A DNA stretch of 64,000 nucleotides. Source: Henricia sp. BOLD:AAB3569 (lineage: Eukaryota > Echinodermata > Asteroidea > Spinulosida > Echinasteridae). A model generated the notes under the pieces. It was not told the origin of the DNA and did not search any database. It was given only the letters and a program-made list of their open reading frames with translations. The stretch spans positions 62,001 through 126,000 of the forward strand of contig JBBELK010001521.1 in NCBI GenBank assembly GCA_037783545.1, read 5' to 3'. Both the position numbers and the translations under genes were made by a program. Of the stretch, positions 1-12,241 are shown piece by piece; position 1 is the stretch's first letter; each line of letters begins with the position of its first letter.

Positions 1-2610
1 CGCTGGGAATTGACGGAGAAATTTCAGAGTTTAGGGAAAACGGAGCTCGGCTGCGTGGTTATTCCCCTAACCGTGGCTGTTGGGACACCCTGCGCCGCGC
101 TGGTGTACATTTCTACGGCCGTTGACTCACCCCAGATTGTGACGGGAATTAGGTCAAAGTGTGTCCCAAATGCCGGCAAATTTGGAAATCAAGGAATTTT
201 CCAACCAACTTCAAATTTTGCATGCTCCAAACTGTATGTATTCCGCACTTGTCATGCAAAATTGACAGATTTTCGCTGGGAAATGACGGAGAAATTTCAG
301 AGTTTAGGGAAAACGGAGCTCGGCTGCGTGGTTATTCCCCTAACCGTGGCTGTTGGGACACCCTGCGCCGCGCTGGTGTACATTTCTACGGCCGTTGACT
401 CACCCCAGATTGTGACGGGAATTAGGTCAAAGTGTGTCCCAAATGCCGGCAAATTTGGAAATCAAGGAATTTTCCAACCAACTTCAAATTTTGCATGCTC
501 CAAACTGTATATATTCCGCACTTGTCATGCAAAATTGACAGATTTTCGCTGGGAAATGACGGAGAAATTTCAGAGTTTAGGGAAAACGGAGCTCGGCTGC
601 GTGGTTATTCCCCTAACCGTGGCTGTTGGGACACCCTGCGCCGCGCTGGTGTACATTTGTACGGCCGTTGACTCACCCCAGATTGTGACGGGAATTAGGT
701 CAAAGTGTGTCCCAAATGCCGGCAAATTTGGAAATCAAGGAATTTTCCAACCAACTTCAAATTTGGCATGCTCCAAACTGTATATATTCCGCACTTGTCA
801 TGCAAAATTGACAGATTTTCGCTGGGAATTGACGGAGAAATTTCAGAGTTTAGGGAAACCGGAGCTCGGCTGCGTGGTTATTCCCCTAACCGTGGCTGTT
901 GGGACACGCCGCGCTGGTGTACATTTGTACGGCCGTTGACTCACCCCAGATTGTGACGGGAATTAGGTCAAAGTGTGTCCCAAATGCCGGCAAATTTGGA
1001 AATCAAGGAATTTTCCAACCAACTTCAAATTTTGCATGCTCCAAACTGTATATATTCCGCACTTGTCATGCAAAATTGACAGATTTTCGCTGGGAAATGA
1101 CGGAGAAATTTCAGAGTTTAGGGAAAACGGAGCTCGGCTGCGTGGTTATTCCCCTAACCGTGGCTGTTGGGACACCCTGCGCCGCGCTGGTGTACATTTG
1201 TACGGCCGTTGACTCACCCCAGATTGTGACGGGAATTAGGTCAAAGTGTGTCCCAAATGCCGGCAAATTTGGAAATCAAGGAATTTTCCAACCAACTTCA
1301 AATTTTGCATGCTCCAAACTGTATATATTCCGCACTTGTCATGCAAAATTGACAGATTTTCGCTGGGAATTGACGGAGAAATTTCAGAGTTTAGGGAAAA
1401 CGGAGCTCGGCTGCGTGGTTATTCCCCTAACCGTGGCTGTTGGGACACCCTGCGCCGCGCTGGTGTACATTTCTACGGCCGTTGACTCACCCCAGATTGT
1501 GACGGGAATTAGGTCAAAGTATGTCCCAAATGCCGGCAAATTTGGAAATCAAGGAATTTTCCAACCAACTTCAAATTTTGCATGCTCCAAACTGTATGTA
1601 TTCCGCACTTGTCATGCAAAATTGACAGATTTTCGCTGGGAAATGACGGAGAAATTTCAGAGTTTAGGGAAAACGGAGCTCGGCTGCGTGGTTATTCCCC
1701 TAACCGTGGCTGTTGGGACACCCTGCGCCGCGCTGGTGTACATTTCTACGGCCGTTGACTCACCCCAGATTGTGACGGGAATTAGGTCAAAGTGTGTCCC
1801 AAATGCCGGCAAATTTGGAAATCAAGGAATTTTCCAACCAACTTCAAATTTTGCATGCTCCAAACTGTATATATTCCGCACTTGTCATGCAAAATTGACA
1901 GATTTTCGCTGGGAAATGACGGAGAAATTTCAGAGTTTAGGGAAAACGGAGCTCGGCTGCGTGGTTATTCCCCTAACCGTGGCTGTTGGGACACCCTGCG
2001 CCGCGCTGGTGTACATTTGTACGGCCGTTGACTCACCCCAGATTGTGACGGGAATTAGGTCAAAGTGTGTCCCAAATGCCGGCAAATTTGGAAATCAAGG
2101 AATTTTCCAACCAACTTCAAATTTGGCATGCTCCAAACTGTATATATTCCGCACTTGTCATGCAAAATTGACAGATTTTCGCTGGGAATTGACGGAGAAA
2201 TTTCAGAGTTTAGGGAAACCGGAGCTCGGCTGCGTGGTTATTCCCCTAACCGTGGCTGTTGGGACACCCTGCGCCGCGCTGGTGTACATTTCTACGGCCG
2301 TTGACTCACCCCAGATTGTGACGGGAATTAGGTCAAAGTGTGTCCCAAATGCCGGCAAATTTGGAAATCAAGGAATTTTCCAACCAACTTCAAATTTTGC
2401 ATGCTCCAAACTGTATATATTCCGCACTTGTCATGCAAAATTGACAGATTTTCGCTGGGAAATGACGGAGAAATTTCAGAGTTTAGGGAAAACGGAGCTC
2501 GGCTGCGTGGTTATTCCCCTAACCGTGGCTGTTGGGACACCCTGCGCCGCGCTGGTGTACATTTGTACGGCCGTTGACTCACCCCAGATTGTGACGGGAA
2601 TTAGGTCAAA
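1..2610 (+). repeat. Five-unit block duplicated in tandem (offset 1,360 bp)
   Basis: Private variants in the first five units return in the next block at a 1,360-bp offset. gggaattgacgg at 5 returns at 1,365, actgtatgta at 231 returns at 1,591, and atttggcatg at 761 returns at 2,121, along with gggaaaccgg. The period is 1,360 rather than 1,365 because the first copy lost 5 bp near 907 (gggacacgccgcg instead of gggacaccctgcgccgcg). The second copy retains those bases but has tatgtccc for tgtgtccc near 1,520. The duplication therefore predates, or was not affected by, the deletion. Confidence 0.85.
432..704 (+). repeat. Representative 273-bp monomer
   Basis: This is a clean reference copy for the family. 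It is bipartite: the first 140 bp or so are AT-rich (caaattttgcatgc, gtatatattcc) and the rest is GC-richer (gagctcggctgcg, gcgccgcgctgg). Visible short symmetric elements are tgccggca (444-451), gcatgc (493-498), gagctc (589-594) and gtacatttgtac (651-662, a 5-bp inverted pair with 2-nt spacer). ttagggaa (577-584) can pair with ttcccctaa (608-616) with one bulge. Short A/T runs recur about every 10 bp around 551-586, which could bend DNA, but that is inference. No match to the CENP-B box was found. Confidence 0.95.
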
Positions 2611-3156
2611 GTGTGTCCCAAATGCCGGCAAATTTGGAAATTAAGGAATTTTCCAACCAACTTCAAATTTTGCATGCTCCAAACTGTATATATTCCGCAC
2701 TTGTCATGCAAAATTGACAGATTTTCGCTGGGAAATGACGGAGAAATTTCAGAGTTTAGGGAAAACGGAGCTCGGCTGCGTGGTTATTCCCCTAACCGTG
2801 GCTGTTGGGACACCCTGCGCCGCGCTGGTGTACATTTGTACGGCCGTTGACTCACCCCAGATTGTGACGGGAATTAGGTCAAAGTGTGTCCCAAATGCCG
2901 GCAAATTTGGAAATTAAGGAATTTTCCAACCAACTTCAAATTTTGCATGCTCCAAACTGTATATATTCCGCACTTGTCATGCAAAATTGACAGATTTTCG
3001 CTGGGAAATGACGGAGAAATTTCAGAGTTTAGGGAAAACGGAGCTCGGCTGCGTGGTTATTCCCCTAACCGTGGCTGTTGGGACACCCTGCGCCGCGCTG
3101 GTGTACATTTGTACGGCCGTTGACTCACCCCAGATTGTGACGGGAATTAGGTCAAA
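2611..3156 (+). repeat. Two adjacent identical units sharing a private substitution
   Basis: Both units carry ggaaattaagg instead of ggaaatcaagg (at 2,636-2,646 and 2,909-2,919, 273 bp apart), a change seen nowhere else that I noticed. The C-to-T change makes an in-frame TAA in the otherwise open frame. Two neighbours sharing a private variant point to a recent single-unit tandem duplication. Confidence 0.8.
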
Positions 3157-3981
3157 GTGTGTCCCAAATGCCGGCAAATTTGGAAATCAAGGAATTTTCC
3201 AACCAACTTCAAATTTTGCATGCTCCAAACTGTATACATTCCGCACTTGTCATGCAAAATTGACAGATTTTCGCTGGGAAATGACGGAGAAATTTCAGAG
3301 TTTAGGGAAAACGGAGCTCGGCTGCGTGGTTATTCCCCTAACCGTGGCTGTTGGGACACCCTGCGTATGCGCCGCGCTGGTGTACATTTGTACGGCCGTT
3401 GACTCACCCCAGATTGTGACGGGAATTAGGTCAAAGTGTGTCCCAAATGCCGGCAAATTTGGAAATCAAGGAATTTTCCAACCAACTTCAAATTGTGCAT
3501 GCTCCAAACTGTATATATTCCGCACTTGTCATGCAAAATTGACAGATTTTCGCTGGGAAATGACGGAGAAATTTCAGAGTTTAGGGAAAACGGAGCTCGG
3601 CTGCGTGGTTATTCCCCTAACCGTGGCTGTTGGGACACCCTGCGCCGCGCTGGTGTACATTTGTACGGCCGTTGACTCACCCCAGATTGTGACGGGAATT
3701 AGGTCAAAGTGTGTCCCAAATGCCGGCAAATTTGGAAATCAAGGAATTTTCCAACCAACTTCAAATTTTGCATGCTCCAAACTGTATATATTCCGCACTT
3801 GTCATGCAAAATTGACAGATTTTCGCTGGGAAATGACGGAGAAATTTCAGAGTTTAGGGAAAACGGAGCTCGGCTGCGTGGTTATTCCCCTAACCGTGGC
3901 TGTTGGGACACCCTGCGCCGCGCTGGTGTACATTTCTACGGCCGTTGACTCACCCCAGATTGTGACGGGAATTAGGTCAAA

Positions 3982-6723
3982 GTGTGTCCCAAATGCCGGC
4001 AAATTTGGAAATCAAGGAATTTTCCAACCAACTTCAAATTGTGCATGCTCCAAACTGTATATATTCCGCACTTGTCATGCAAAATTGACAGATTTTCTCC
4101 GGGAAATGACGGAGAAATTTCAGAGTTTAGGGAAAACGGAGCTCGGCTGCGTGGTTATTCCCCTAACCGTGGCTGTTGGGACACCCTGCGCCGCGCTGGT
4201 GTACATTTCTACGGCCGTTGACTCACCCCAGATTGTGACGGGAATTAGGTCAAAGTGTGTCCCAAATGCCGGCAAATTTGGAAATCAAGGAATTTTCCAA
4301 CCAACTTCAAATTTTGCATGCTCCAAACTGTATATATTCCGCACTTGTCATGCAAAATTGACAGATTTTCGCTGGGAAATGACCGAGAAATTTCAGAGTT
4401 TAGGGAAAACGGAGCTCGGCTGCGTGGTTATTCCCCTAACCGTGGCTGTTGGGACACCCTGCGCATGCGCCGCGCTGGTGTACATTTGTACGGCCGTTGA
4501 CTCACCCCAGATTGTGACGGGAATTAGGTCAAAGTGTGTCCCAAATGCCGGCAAATTTGGAAATCAAGGAATTTTCCAACCAACTTCAAATTTTGCATGC
4601 TCCAAACTGTATATATTCCGCACTTGTCATGCAAAGTTGACAGATTTTCGCTGGGAAATGACGGAGAAATTTCAGAGTTTAGGGAAAACGGAGCTCGGCT
4701 GCGTGGTTATTCCCCTAACCGTGGCTGTTGGGACACCCTGCGCCGCGCTGGTGTACATTTGTACGGCCGTTGACTCACCCCAGATTGTGACGGGAATTAG
4801 GTCAAAGTGTGTCCCAAATGCCGGCAAATTTGGAAATCAAGGAATTTTCCAACCAACTTCAAATTTTGCATGCTCCAAACTGTATATATTCCGCACTTGT
4901 CATGCAAAATTGACAGATTTTCGCTGGGAAATGACGGAGAAATTTCAGAGTTTAGGGAAAACGGAGCTCGGCTGCGTGGTTATTCCCCTAACCGTGGCTG
5001 TTGGGACACCCTGCGCCGCGCTGGTGTACATTTGTACGGCCGTTGACTCACCCCAGATTGTGATGGGAATTAGGTCAAAGTGTGTCCCAAATGCCGGCAA
5101 ATTTGGAAATCAAGGAATTTTCCAACCAACTTCAAATTTTGCATGCTCCAAACTGTATATATTCCGCACTTGTCATGCAAAATTGACAGATTTTCGCTGG
5201 GAAATGACGGAGAAATTTCAGAGTTTAGGGAAAACGGAGCTCGGCTGCGTGGTTATTCCCCTAACCGTGGCTGTTGGGACACCCTGCGCCGCGCTGGTGT
5301 ACATTTCTACGGCCGTTGACTCACCCCAGATTGTGACGGGAATTAGGTCAAAGTGTGTCCCAAATGCCGGCAAATTTGGAAATCAAGGAATTTTCCAACC
5401 AACTTCAAATTTTGCATGCTCCAAACTGTATATATTCCGCACTTGTCATGCAAAATTGACAGATTTTCTCCGGGAAATGACGGAGAAATTTCAGAGTTTA
5501 GGGAAAACGGAGCTCGGCTGCGTGGTTATTCCCCTAACCGTGGCTGTTGGGACACCCTGCGCCGCGCTGGTGTACATTTCTACGGCCGTTGACTCACCCC
5601 AGATTGTGACGGGAATTAGGTCAAAGTGTGTCCCAAATGCCGGCAAATTTGGAAATCAAGGAATTTTCCAACCAACTTCAAATTTTGCATGCTCCAAACT
5701 GTATATATTCCGCACTTGTCATGCAAAATTGACAGATTTTCGCTGGGAAATGACGGAGAAATTTCAGAGTTTAGGGAAAACGGAGCTCGGCTGCGTGGTT
5801 ATTCCCCTAACCGTGGCTGTTGGGACACCCTGCGCATGCGCCGCGCTGGTGTACATTTGTACGGCCGTTGACTCACCCCAGATTGTGACGGGAATTAGGT
5901 CAAAGTGTGTCCCAAATGCCGGCAAATTTGGAAATCAAGGAATTTTCCAACCAACTTCAAATTTTGCATGCTCCAAACTGTATATATTCCGCACTTGTCA
6001 TGCAAAGTTGACAGATTTTCGCTGGGAAATGACGGAGAAATTTCAGAGTTTAGGGAAAACGGAGCTCGGCTGCGTGGTTATTCCCCTAACCGTGGCTGTT
6101 GGGACACCCTGCGCCGCGCTGGTGTACATTTGTACGGCCGTTGACTCACCCCAGATTGTGACGGGAATTAGGTCAAAGTGTGTCCCAAATGCCGGCAAAT
6201 TTGGAAATCAAGGAATTTTCCAACCAACTTCAAATTTTGCATGCTCCAAACTGTATATATTCCGCACTTGTCATGCAAAATTGACAGATTTTCGCTGGGA
6301 AATGACCGAGAAATTTCAGAGTTTAGGGAAAACGGAGCTCGGCTGCGTGGTTATTCCCCTAACCGTGGCTGTTGGGACACCCTGCGCCGCGCTGGTGTAC
6401 ATTTGTACGGCCGTTGACTCACCCCAGATTGTGACGGGAATTAGGTCAAAGTGTGTCCCAAATGCCGGCAAATTTGGAAATCAAGGAATTTTCCAACCAA
6501 CTTCAAATTTTGCATGCTCCAAACTGTATATATTCCGCACTTGTCATGCAAAATTGACAGATTTTCGCTGGGAAATGACGAGAAATTTCAGAGTTTAGGG
6601 AAAACGGAGCTCGGCTGCATGGTTATTCCCCTAACCGTGGCTGTTGGGACACCCTGCGCATGCGCCGAGCTGGTGTACATTTGTACGGCCGTTGACTCAC
6701 CCAAGATTGTGACGGGAATTAGG
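3982..6723 (+). repeat. Higher-order repeat, 1,371-bp period (four 273 plus one 279)
   Basis: Unit starts 3,982, 4,255 and 4,534 correspond to 5,353, 5,626 and 5,905. The first of each has ttttctccggg, the second is a 279-bp unit, and the third has gcaaagttgac. The match is imperfect in the remaining units: gaccgagaaa occurs in the second unit of copy one (near 4,381) but in the fourth unit of copy two (near 6,303). Later conversion or a shifted exchange has therefore modified the block. The ttttctccggg unit followed by a 279-bp unit recurs once more at 8,379 and 8,652. Confidence 0.75.
4255..4533 (+). repeat. Representative 279-bp monomer variant with gcgcatgcgc insertion
   Basis: The unit is 6 bp longer than the standard because ctgcgccgcgctgg becomes ctgcgcatgcgccgcgctgg. 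The insertion creates a perfect 10-bp palindrome gcgcatgcgc (4,461-4,470) of alternating purines and pyrimidines. The same change occurs in many scattered units, for example near 5,833, 6,656, 6,937, 7,760, 8,858, 9,139, 14,359, 21,493 and 27,525. It therefore arose once or a few times and spread. Near 3,366 it reads gcgtatgcgcc and near 37,668 gcgcatgtgcc, which are point variants of it. In units from about 14,300 on it usually travels with gagctgggctgcg. Confidence 0.9.
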
Positions 6724-9700
6724 TCAAAGTGTGTCCCAAATGCCGGCAAATTTGGAAATCAAGGAATTTTCCAACCAACTTCAAATTTTGCATGCTCCAA
6801 ACTGTATATATTCCGCACTTGTCATGCAAAATTGACAGATTTTCGCTGGGAAATGACGGAGAAATTTCAGAGTTTAGGGAAAACGGAGCTCGGTTGCGTG
6901 GTTATTCCCCTAACCGTGGCTGTTGGGACACCCTGCGCATGCGCCGCGCTGGTGTACATTTGTACGGCCGTTGACTCACCCCAGATTGTGACGGGAATTA
7001 GGTCAAAGTGTGTCCCAAATGCCGGCAAATTTGGAAATCAAGGAATTTTCCAACCAACTTCAAATTTTGCATGCTCCAAACTGTATATATTCCGCACTTG
7101 TCATGCAAAATTGACAGATTTTCGCAGGGAAATGACGGAGAAATTTCAGAGTTTAGGGAAAACGGAGCTCGGCTGCGTGGTTATTCCCCTAACCGTGGCT
7201 GTTGGGACACCCTGCGCCGCGCTGGTGTACATTTCTACGGCCGTTGACTCACCCCAGATTGTGACGGGAATTAGGTCAAAGTGTGTCCCAAATGCCGGCA
7301 AATTTGGAAATCAAGGAATTTTCCAACCAACTTCAAATTTTGCATGCTCCAAACTGTATATATTCCGCACTTGTCATGCAAAATTGACAGATTTTCGCTG
7401 GGAAATGACGGAGAAATTTCAGAGTTTAGGGAAAACGGAGCTCGGCTGCGTGGTTATTCCCCTAACCGTGGCTGTTGGGACACCCTGCGCCGCGCTGGTG
7501 TACATTTGTACGGCCGTTGACTCACCCCAGATTGTGACGGGAATTAGGTCAAAGTGTGTCCCAAATGCCGGCAAATTTGGAAATCAAGGAATTTTCCAAC
7601 CAACTTCAAATTTTGCATGTTCCAAACTGTATATATTCCGCACTTGTCATGCAAAATTGACAGATTTTCGCTGGGAAATGACGGAGAAATTTCAGAGTTT
7701 AGGGAAAACGGAGCTCGGCTGCATGGTTATTCCCCTAACCGTGGCTGTTGGGACACCCTGCGCATGCGCCGCGCTGGTGTACATTTGTACGGCCGTTGAC
7801 TCACCCCAGATTGTGACGGGAATTAGGTCAAAGTGTGTCCCAAATGCCGGCAAATTTGGAAATCAAGGAATTTTCCAACCAACTTCAAATTTTGCATGCT
7901 CCAAACTGTATATATTCCGCACTTGTCATGCAAAATTGACAGATTTTCGCTGGGAAATGACGGAGAAATTTCAGAGTTTAGGGAAAACGGAGCTCCGCTG
8001 CGTGGTTATTCCCCTAACCGTGGCTGTTGGGACACCCTGCGCCGCGCTGGTGTACATTTGTACGGCCGTTGACTCACCCCAGATTGTGACGGGAATTAGG
8101 TCAAAGTGTGTCCCAAATGCCGGCAAATTTGGAAATCAAGGAATTTTCCAACCAACTTCAAATTTTGCATGCTCCAAACTGTATATATTCCGCACTTGTC
8201 ATGCAAAATTGACAGATTTTCGCTGGGAAATGACGGAGAAATTTCAGAGTTTAGGGAAAACGGAGCTCGGCTGCGTGGTTATTCCCCTAACCGTGGCTGT
8301 TGGGACACCCTGCGCCGCGCTGGTGTACATTTCTACGGCCGTTGACTCACCCCAGATTGTGACGGGAATTAGGTCAAAGTGTGTCCCAAATGCCGGCAAA
8401 TTTGGAAATCAAGGAATTTTCCAACCAACTTCAAATTTTGCATGCTCCAAACTGTATATATTCCGCACTTGTCATGCAAAATTGACAGATTTTCTCCGGG
8501 AAATGACGGAGAAATTTCAGAGTTTAGGGAAAACGGAGCTCGGCTGCGTGGTTATTCCCCTAACCGTGGCTGTTGGGACACCCTGCGCCGCGCTGGTGTA
8601 CATTTCTACGGCCGTTGACTCACCCCAGATTGTGACGGGAATTAGGTCAAAGTGTGTCCCAAATGCCGGCAAATTTGGAAATCAAGGAATTTTCCAACCA
8701 ACTTCAAATTTTGCATGCTCCAAACTGTATATATTCCGCACTTGTCATGCAAAATTGACAGATTTTCGCTGGGAAATGACGGAGAAATTTCAGAGTTTAG
8801 GGAAAACGGAGCTCGGCTGCGTGGTTATTCCCCTAACCGTGGCTGTTGGGACACCCTGCGCATGCGCCGCGCTGGTGTACATTTGTACGGCCGTTGACTC
8901 ACCCCAGATTGTGACGGGAATTAGGTCAAAGTGTGTCCCAAATTCCGGCAAATTTGGAAATCAAGGAATTTTCCAACCAACTTCAAATTTTGCATGCTCC
9001 AAACTGTATATATTCCGCACTTGTCATGCAAAATTGACAGATTTTCGCTGGGAAATGACGGAGAAATTTCAGAGTTTAGGGAAAACGGAGCTCGGCTGCA
9101 TGGTTATTCCCCTAACCGTGGCTGTTGGGACACCCTGCGCATGCGCCGCGCTGGTGTACATTTGTACGGCCGTTGACTCACCCCAGATTGTGACGGGAAT
9201 TAGGTCAAAGTGTGTCCCAAATGCCGGCAAATTTGGAAATCAAGGAATTTTCCAACCAACTTCAAATTTTGCATGCTCCAAACTGTATATATTCCGCACT
9301 TGTCATGCAAAATTGACAGATTTTCGCTGGGAAATGACGGAGAAATTTCAGAGTTTAGGGAAAACGGAGCTCGGCTGCGTGGTTATTCCCCTAACCGTGG
9401 CTGTTGGGACACCCTGCGCCGCGCTGGTGTACATTTCTACGGCCGTTGACTCACCCCAGATTGTGACGGGAATTAGGTCAAAGTGTGTCCCAAATGCCGG
9501 CAAATTTGGAAATCAAGGAATTTTCCAACCAACTTCAAATTTTGCATGCTCCAAACTGTATATATTCCGCACTTGTCATGCAAAATTGACAGATTTTCGC
9601 TGGGAAATGACGGAGAAATTTCAGAGTTTAGGGAAAACGGAGCTCGGCTGCGTGGTTATTCCCCTAACCGTGGCTGTTGGGACACCCTGCGCATGCGCCG

Positions 9701-11149
9701 CGCTGGTGTACATTTGTACGGCCGTTGACTCACCCCAGATTGTGACGGGAATTAGGTCAAAGTGTGTCCCAAATTCCGGCAAATTTGGAAATCAAGGAAT
9801 TTTCCAACCAACTTCAAATTTTGCATGCTCCAAACTGTATATATTCCGCACTTGTCATGCAAAATTGACAGATTTTCGCTGGGAAATGACGGAGAAATTT
9901 CAGAGTTTAGGGAAAACGGAGCTCGGCTGCATGGTTATTCCCCTAACCGTGGCTGTTGGGACACCCTGCGCATGCGCCGCGCTGGTGTACATTTGTACGG
10001 CCGTTGACTCACCCCAGATTGTGACGGGAATTAGGTCAAAGTGTGTCCCAAATGCCGGCAAATTTGGAAATCAAGGAATTTTCCAACCAACTTCAAATTT
10101 TGCATGCTCCAAACTGTATATATTCCGCACTTGTCATGCAAAATTGACAGATTTTCGCTGGGAAATGACGGAGAAATTTCAGAGTTTAGGGAAAACGGAG
10201 CTCGGCTGCGTGGTTATTCCCCTAACCGTGGCTGTTGGGACACCCTGCGCCGCGCTGGTGTACATTTCTACGGCCGTTGACTCACCCCAGATTGTGACGG
10301 GAATTAGGTCAAAGTGTGTCCCAAATGCCGGCAAATTTGGAAATCAAGGAATTTTCCAACCAACTTCAAATTTTGCATGCTCCAAACTGTATATATTCCG
10401 CACTTGTCATGCAAAATTGACAGATTTTCGCTGGGAAATGACGGAGAAATTTCAGAGTTTAGGGAAAACGGAGCTCGGCTGCGTGGTTATTCCCCTAACC
10501 GTGGCTGTTGGGACACCCTGCGCATGCGCCGCGCTGATGTACATTTGTACGGCCGTTGACTCACCCCAGATTGTGACGGGAATTAGGTCAAAGTGTGTCC
10601 CAAATGCCGGCAAATTTGGAAATCAAGGAATTTTCCAACCAACTTCAAATTTTGCATGCTCCAAACTGTATATATTCCGCACTTGTCATGCAAAATTGAC
10701 AGATTTTCGCTGGGAAATGACGAGAAATTTCAGAGTTTAGGGAAAACGGAGCTCGGCTGCATGGTTATTCCCCTAACCGTGGCTGTTGGGACACCCTGCG
10801 CATGCGCCGAGCTGGTGTACATTTGTACGGCCGTTGACTCACCCAAGATTGTGACGGGAATTAGGTCAAAGTGTGTCCCAAATGCCGGCAAATTTGGAAA
10901 TCAAGGAATTTTCCAACCAACTTCAAATTTTGCATGCTCCAAACTGTATATATTCCGCACTTGTCATGCAAAATTGACAGATTTTCGCTGGGAAATGACG
11001 GAGAAATTTCAGAGTTTAGGGAAAACGGAGCTCGGCTGCGTGGTTATTCCCCTGACCGTGGCTGTTGGGACACCCTGCGCATGCGCCGCGCTGGTGTACA
11101 TTTGTACGGCCGTTGACTCACCCCAGATTGTGACGGGAATTAGGTCAAA
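6451..11149 (+). repeat. Long-range duplication, 4,142-bp offset (15 units)
   Basis: An unusual pair of units at 6,451-7,007 recurs at 10,593-11,149. Both copies lack one g (gacgagaaat near 6,577 and 10,719) and have gcgccgagctgg and acccaagattg nearby. The offset is exactly 4,142 bp. The shared 1-bp deletion shifts the otherwise open frame in both places, so a single mutational event was copied along with the block. A difference is ggttgcgtgg near 6,892 against ggctgcgtgg near 11,034. Confidence 0.85.
8652..10313 (+). repeat. Trimeric higher-order repeat, two 831-bp copies
   Basis: The order 279, 279, 273 occurs twice: 8,652-9,482 and 9,483-10,313. The middle unit of each has the private aaattccggc (8,940 and 9,771) and ggctgcatgg. 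The last unit has gtacatttctacgg. By eye the copies look identical, so this is one of the youngest duplications in the clean part of the array. Confidence 0.85.
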
Positions 11150-12241
11150 GTGTGTCCCAAATGCCGGCAAATTTGGAAATCAAGGAATTTTCCAACCAAC
11201 TTCAAATTTTGCATGCTCCAAACTGTATATATTCCGCACTTGTCATGCAAAATTTACAGATTTTCGCTGGGAAATGACGGAGAAATTTCAGAGTTAAGGG
11301 AAAACGGAGCTCGGCTGCATGGTTATTCCCCTAACCGTGGCTGTTGGGACACCCTGCGCCGCGCTGGTGTACATTTGTACGGCCGTTGACTCACCCCAGA
11401 TTGTGACGGGAATTAGGTCAAAGTGTGTCCCAAATGCCGGCAAATTTGGAAATCAAGGAATTTTCCAACCAACTTCAAATTTTGCATGCTCCAAACTGTA
11501 TATATTCCGCACTTGTCATGCAAAATTGACAGATTTTCGCTGGGAAATGACGGAGAAATTTCAGAGTTTAGGGAAAACGGAGCTCGGCTGCGTGGTTATT
11601 CCCCTAACCGTGGCTGTTGGGACACCCTGCGCCGCGCTGGTGTACATTTCTACGGCCGTTGACTCACCCCAGATTGTGACGGGAATTAGGTCAAAGTGTG
11701 TCCCAAATGCCGGCAAATTTGGAAATCAAGGAATTTTCCAACCAACTTCAAATTTTGCATGCTCCAAACTGTATATATTCCGCACTTGTCATGCAAAATT
11801 GACAGATTTTCGCTGGGAAATGACGGCGAAATTTCAGAGTTTAGGGAAAACGGAGCTCGGCTGCGTGGTTATTCCCCTAACCGTGGCTGTTGGGACACCC
11901 TGCGCCGCGCTGGTGTACATTTGTACGGCCGTTGACTCACCCCAGATTGTGACGGGAATTAGGTCAAAGTGTGTCCCAAATGCCGGCAAATTTGGAAATC
12001 AAGGAATTTTCCAACCAACTTCAAATTTTGCATGCTCCAAACTGTATATATTCCGCACTTGTCATGCAAAATTGACAGATTTTCGCTGGGAAATGACGGA
12101 GAAATTTCAGAGTTTAGGGAAAACGGAGCTCGGCTGCATGGTTATTCCCCTAACCGTGGCTGTTGGGACACCCTGCGCCGCGCTAGTGTACATTTGTACG
12201 GCCGTTGACTCACCCCAGATTGTTACGGGAATTAGGTCAAA

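Noticed and set aside
159..398. 79- to 81-codon open frame repeated in every unit (starting gtgtgtccc, ending at the tga of gttgactc)
   Set aside because: It is a second frame of the satellite monomer, present once per unit with no start-site signal, and is broken wherever noise occurs.
500..520. gtatatattcc as a TATA-type promoter in each unit
   Set aside because: A lone AT-rich word in a repeated monomer with no gene downstream is not evidence of a promoter.
570..620. Telomeric array
   Set aside because: Only single ttaggg-like and cccctaacc words occur per 273-bp unit, never tandem hexamers or heptamers.
432..704. CENP-B box in the monomer
   Set aside because: The closest stretch, ttttcgctgggaaatgacgg, lacks the required spacing and the CGGG end of the NTTCGNNNNANNCGGGN pattern.
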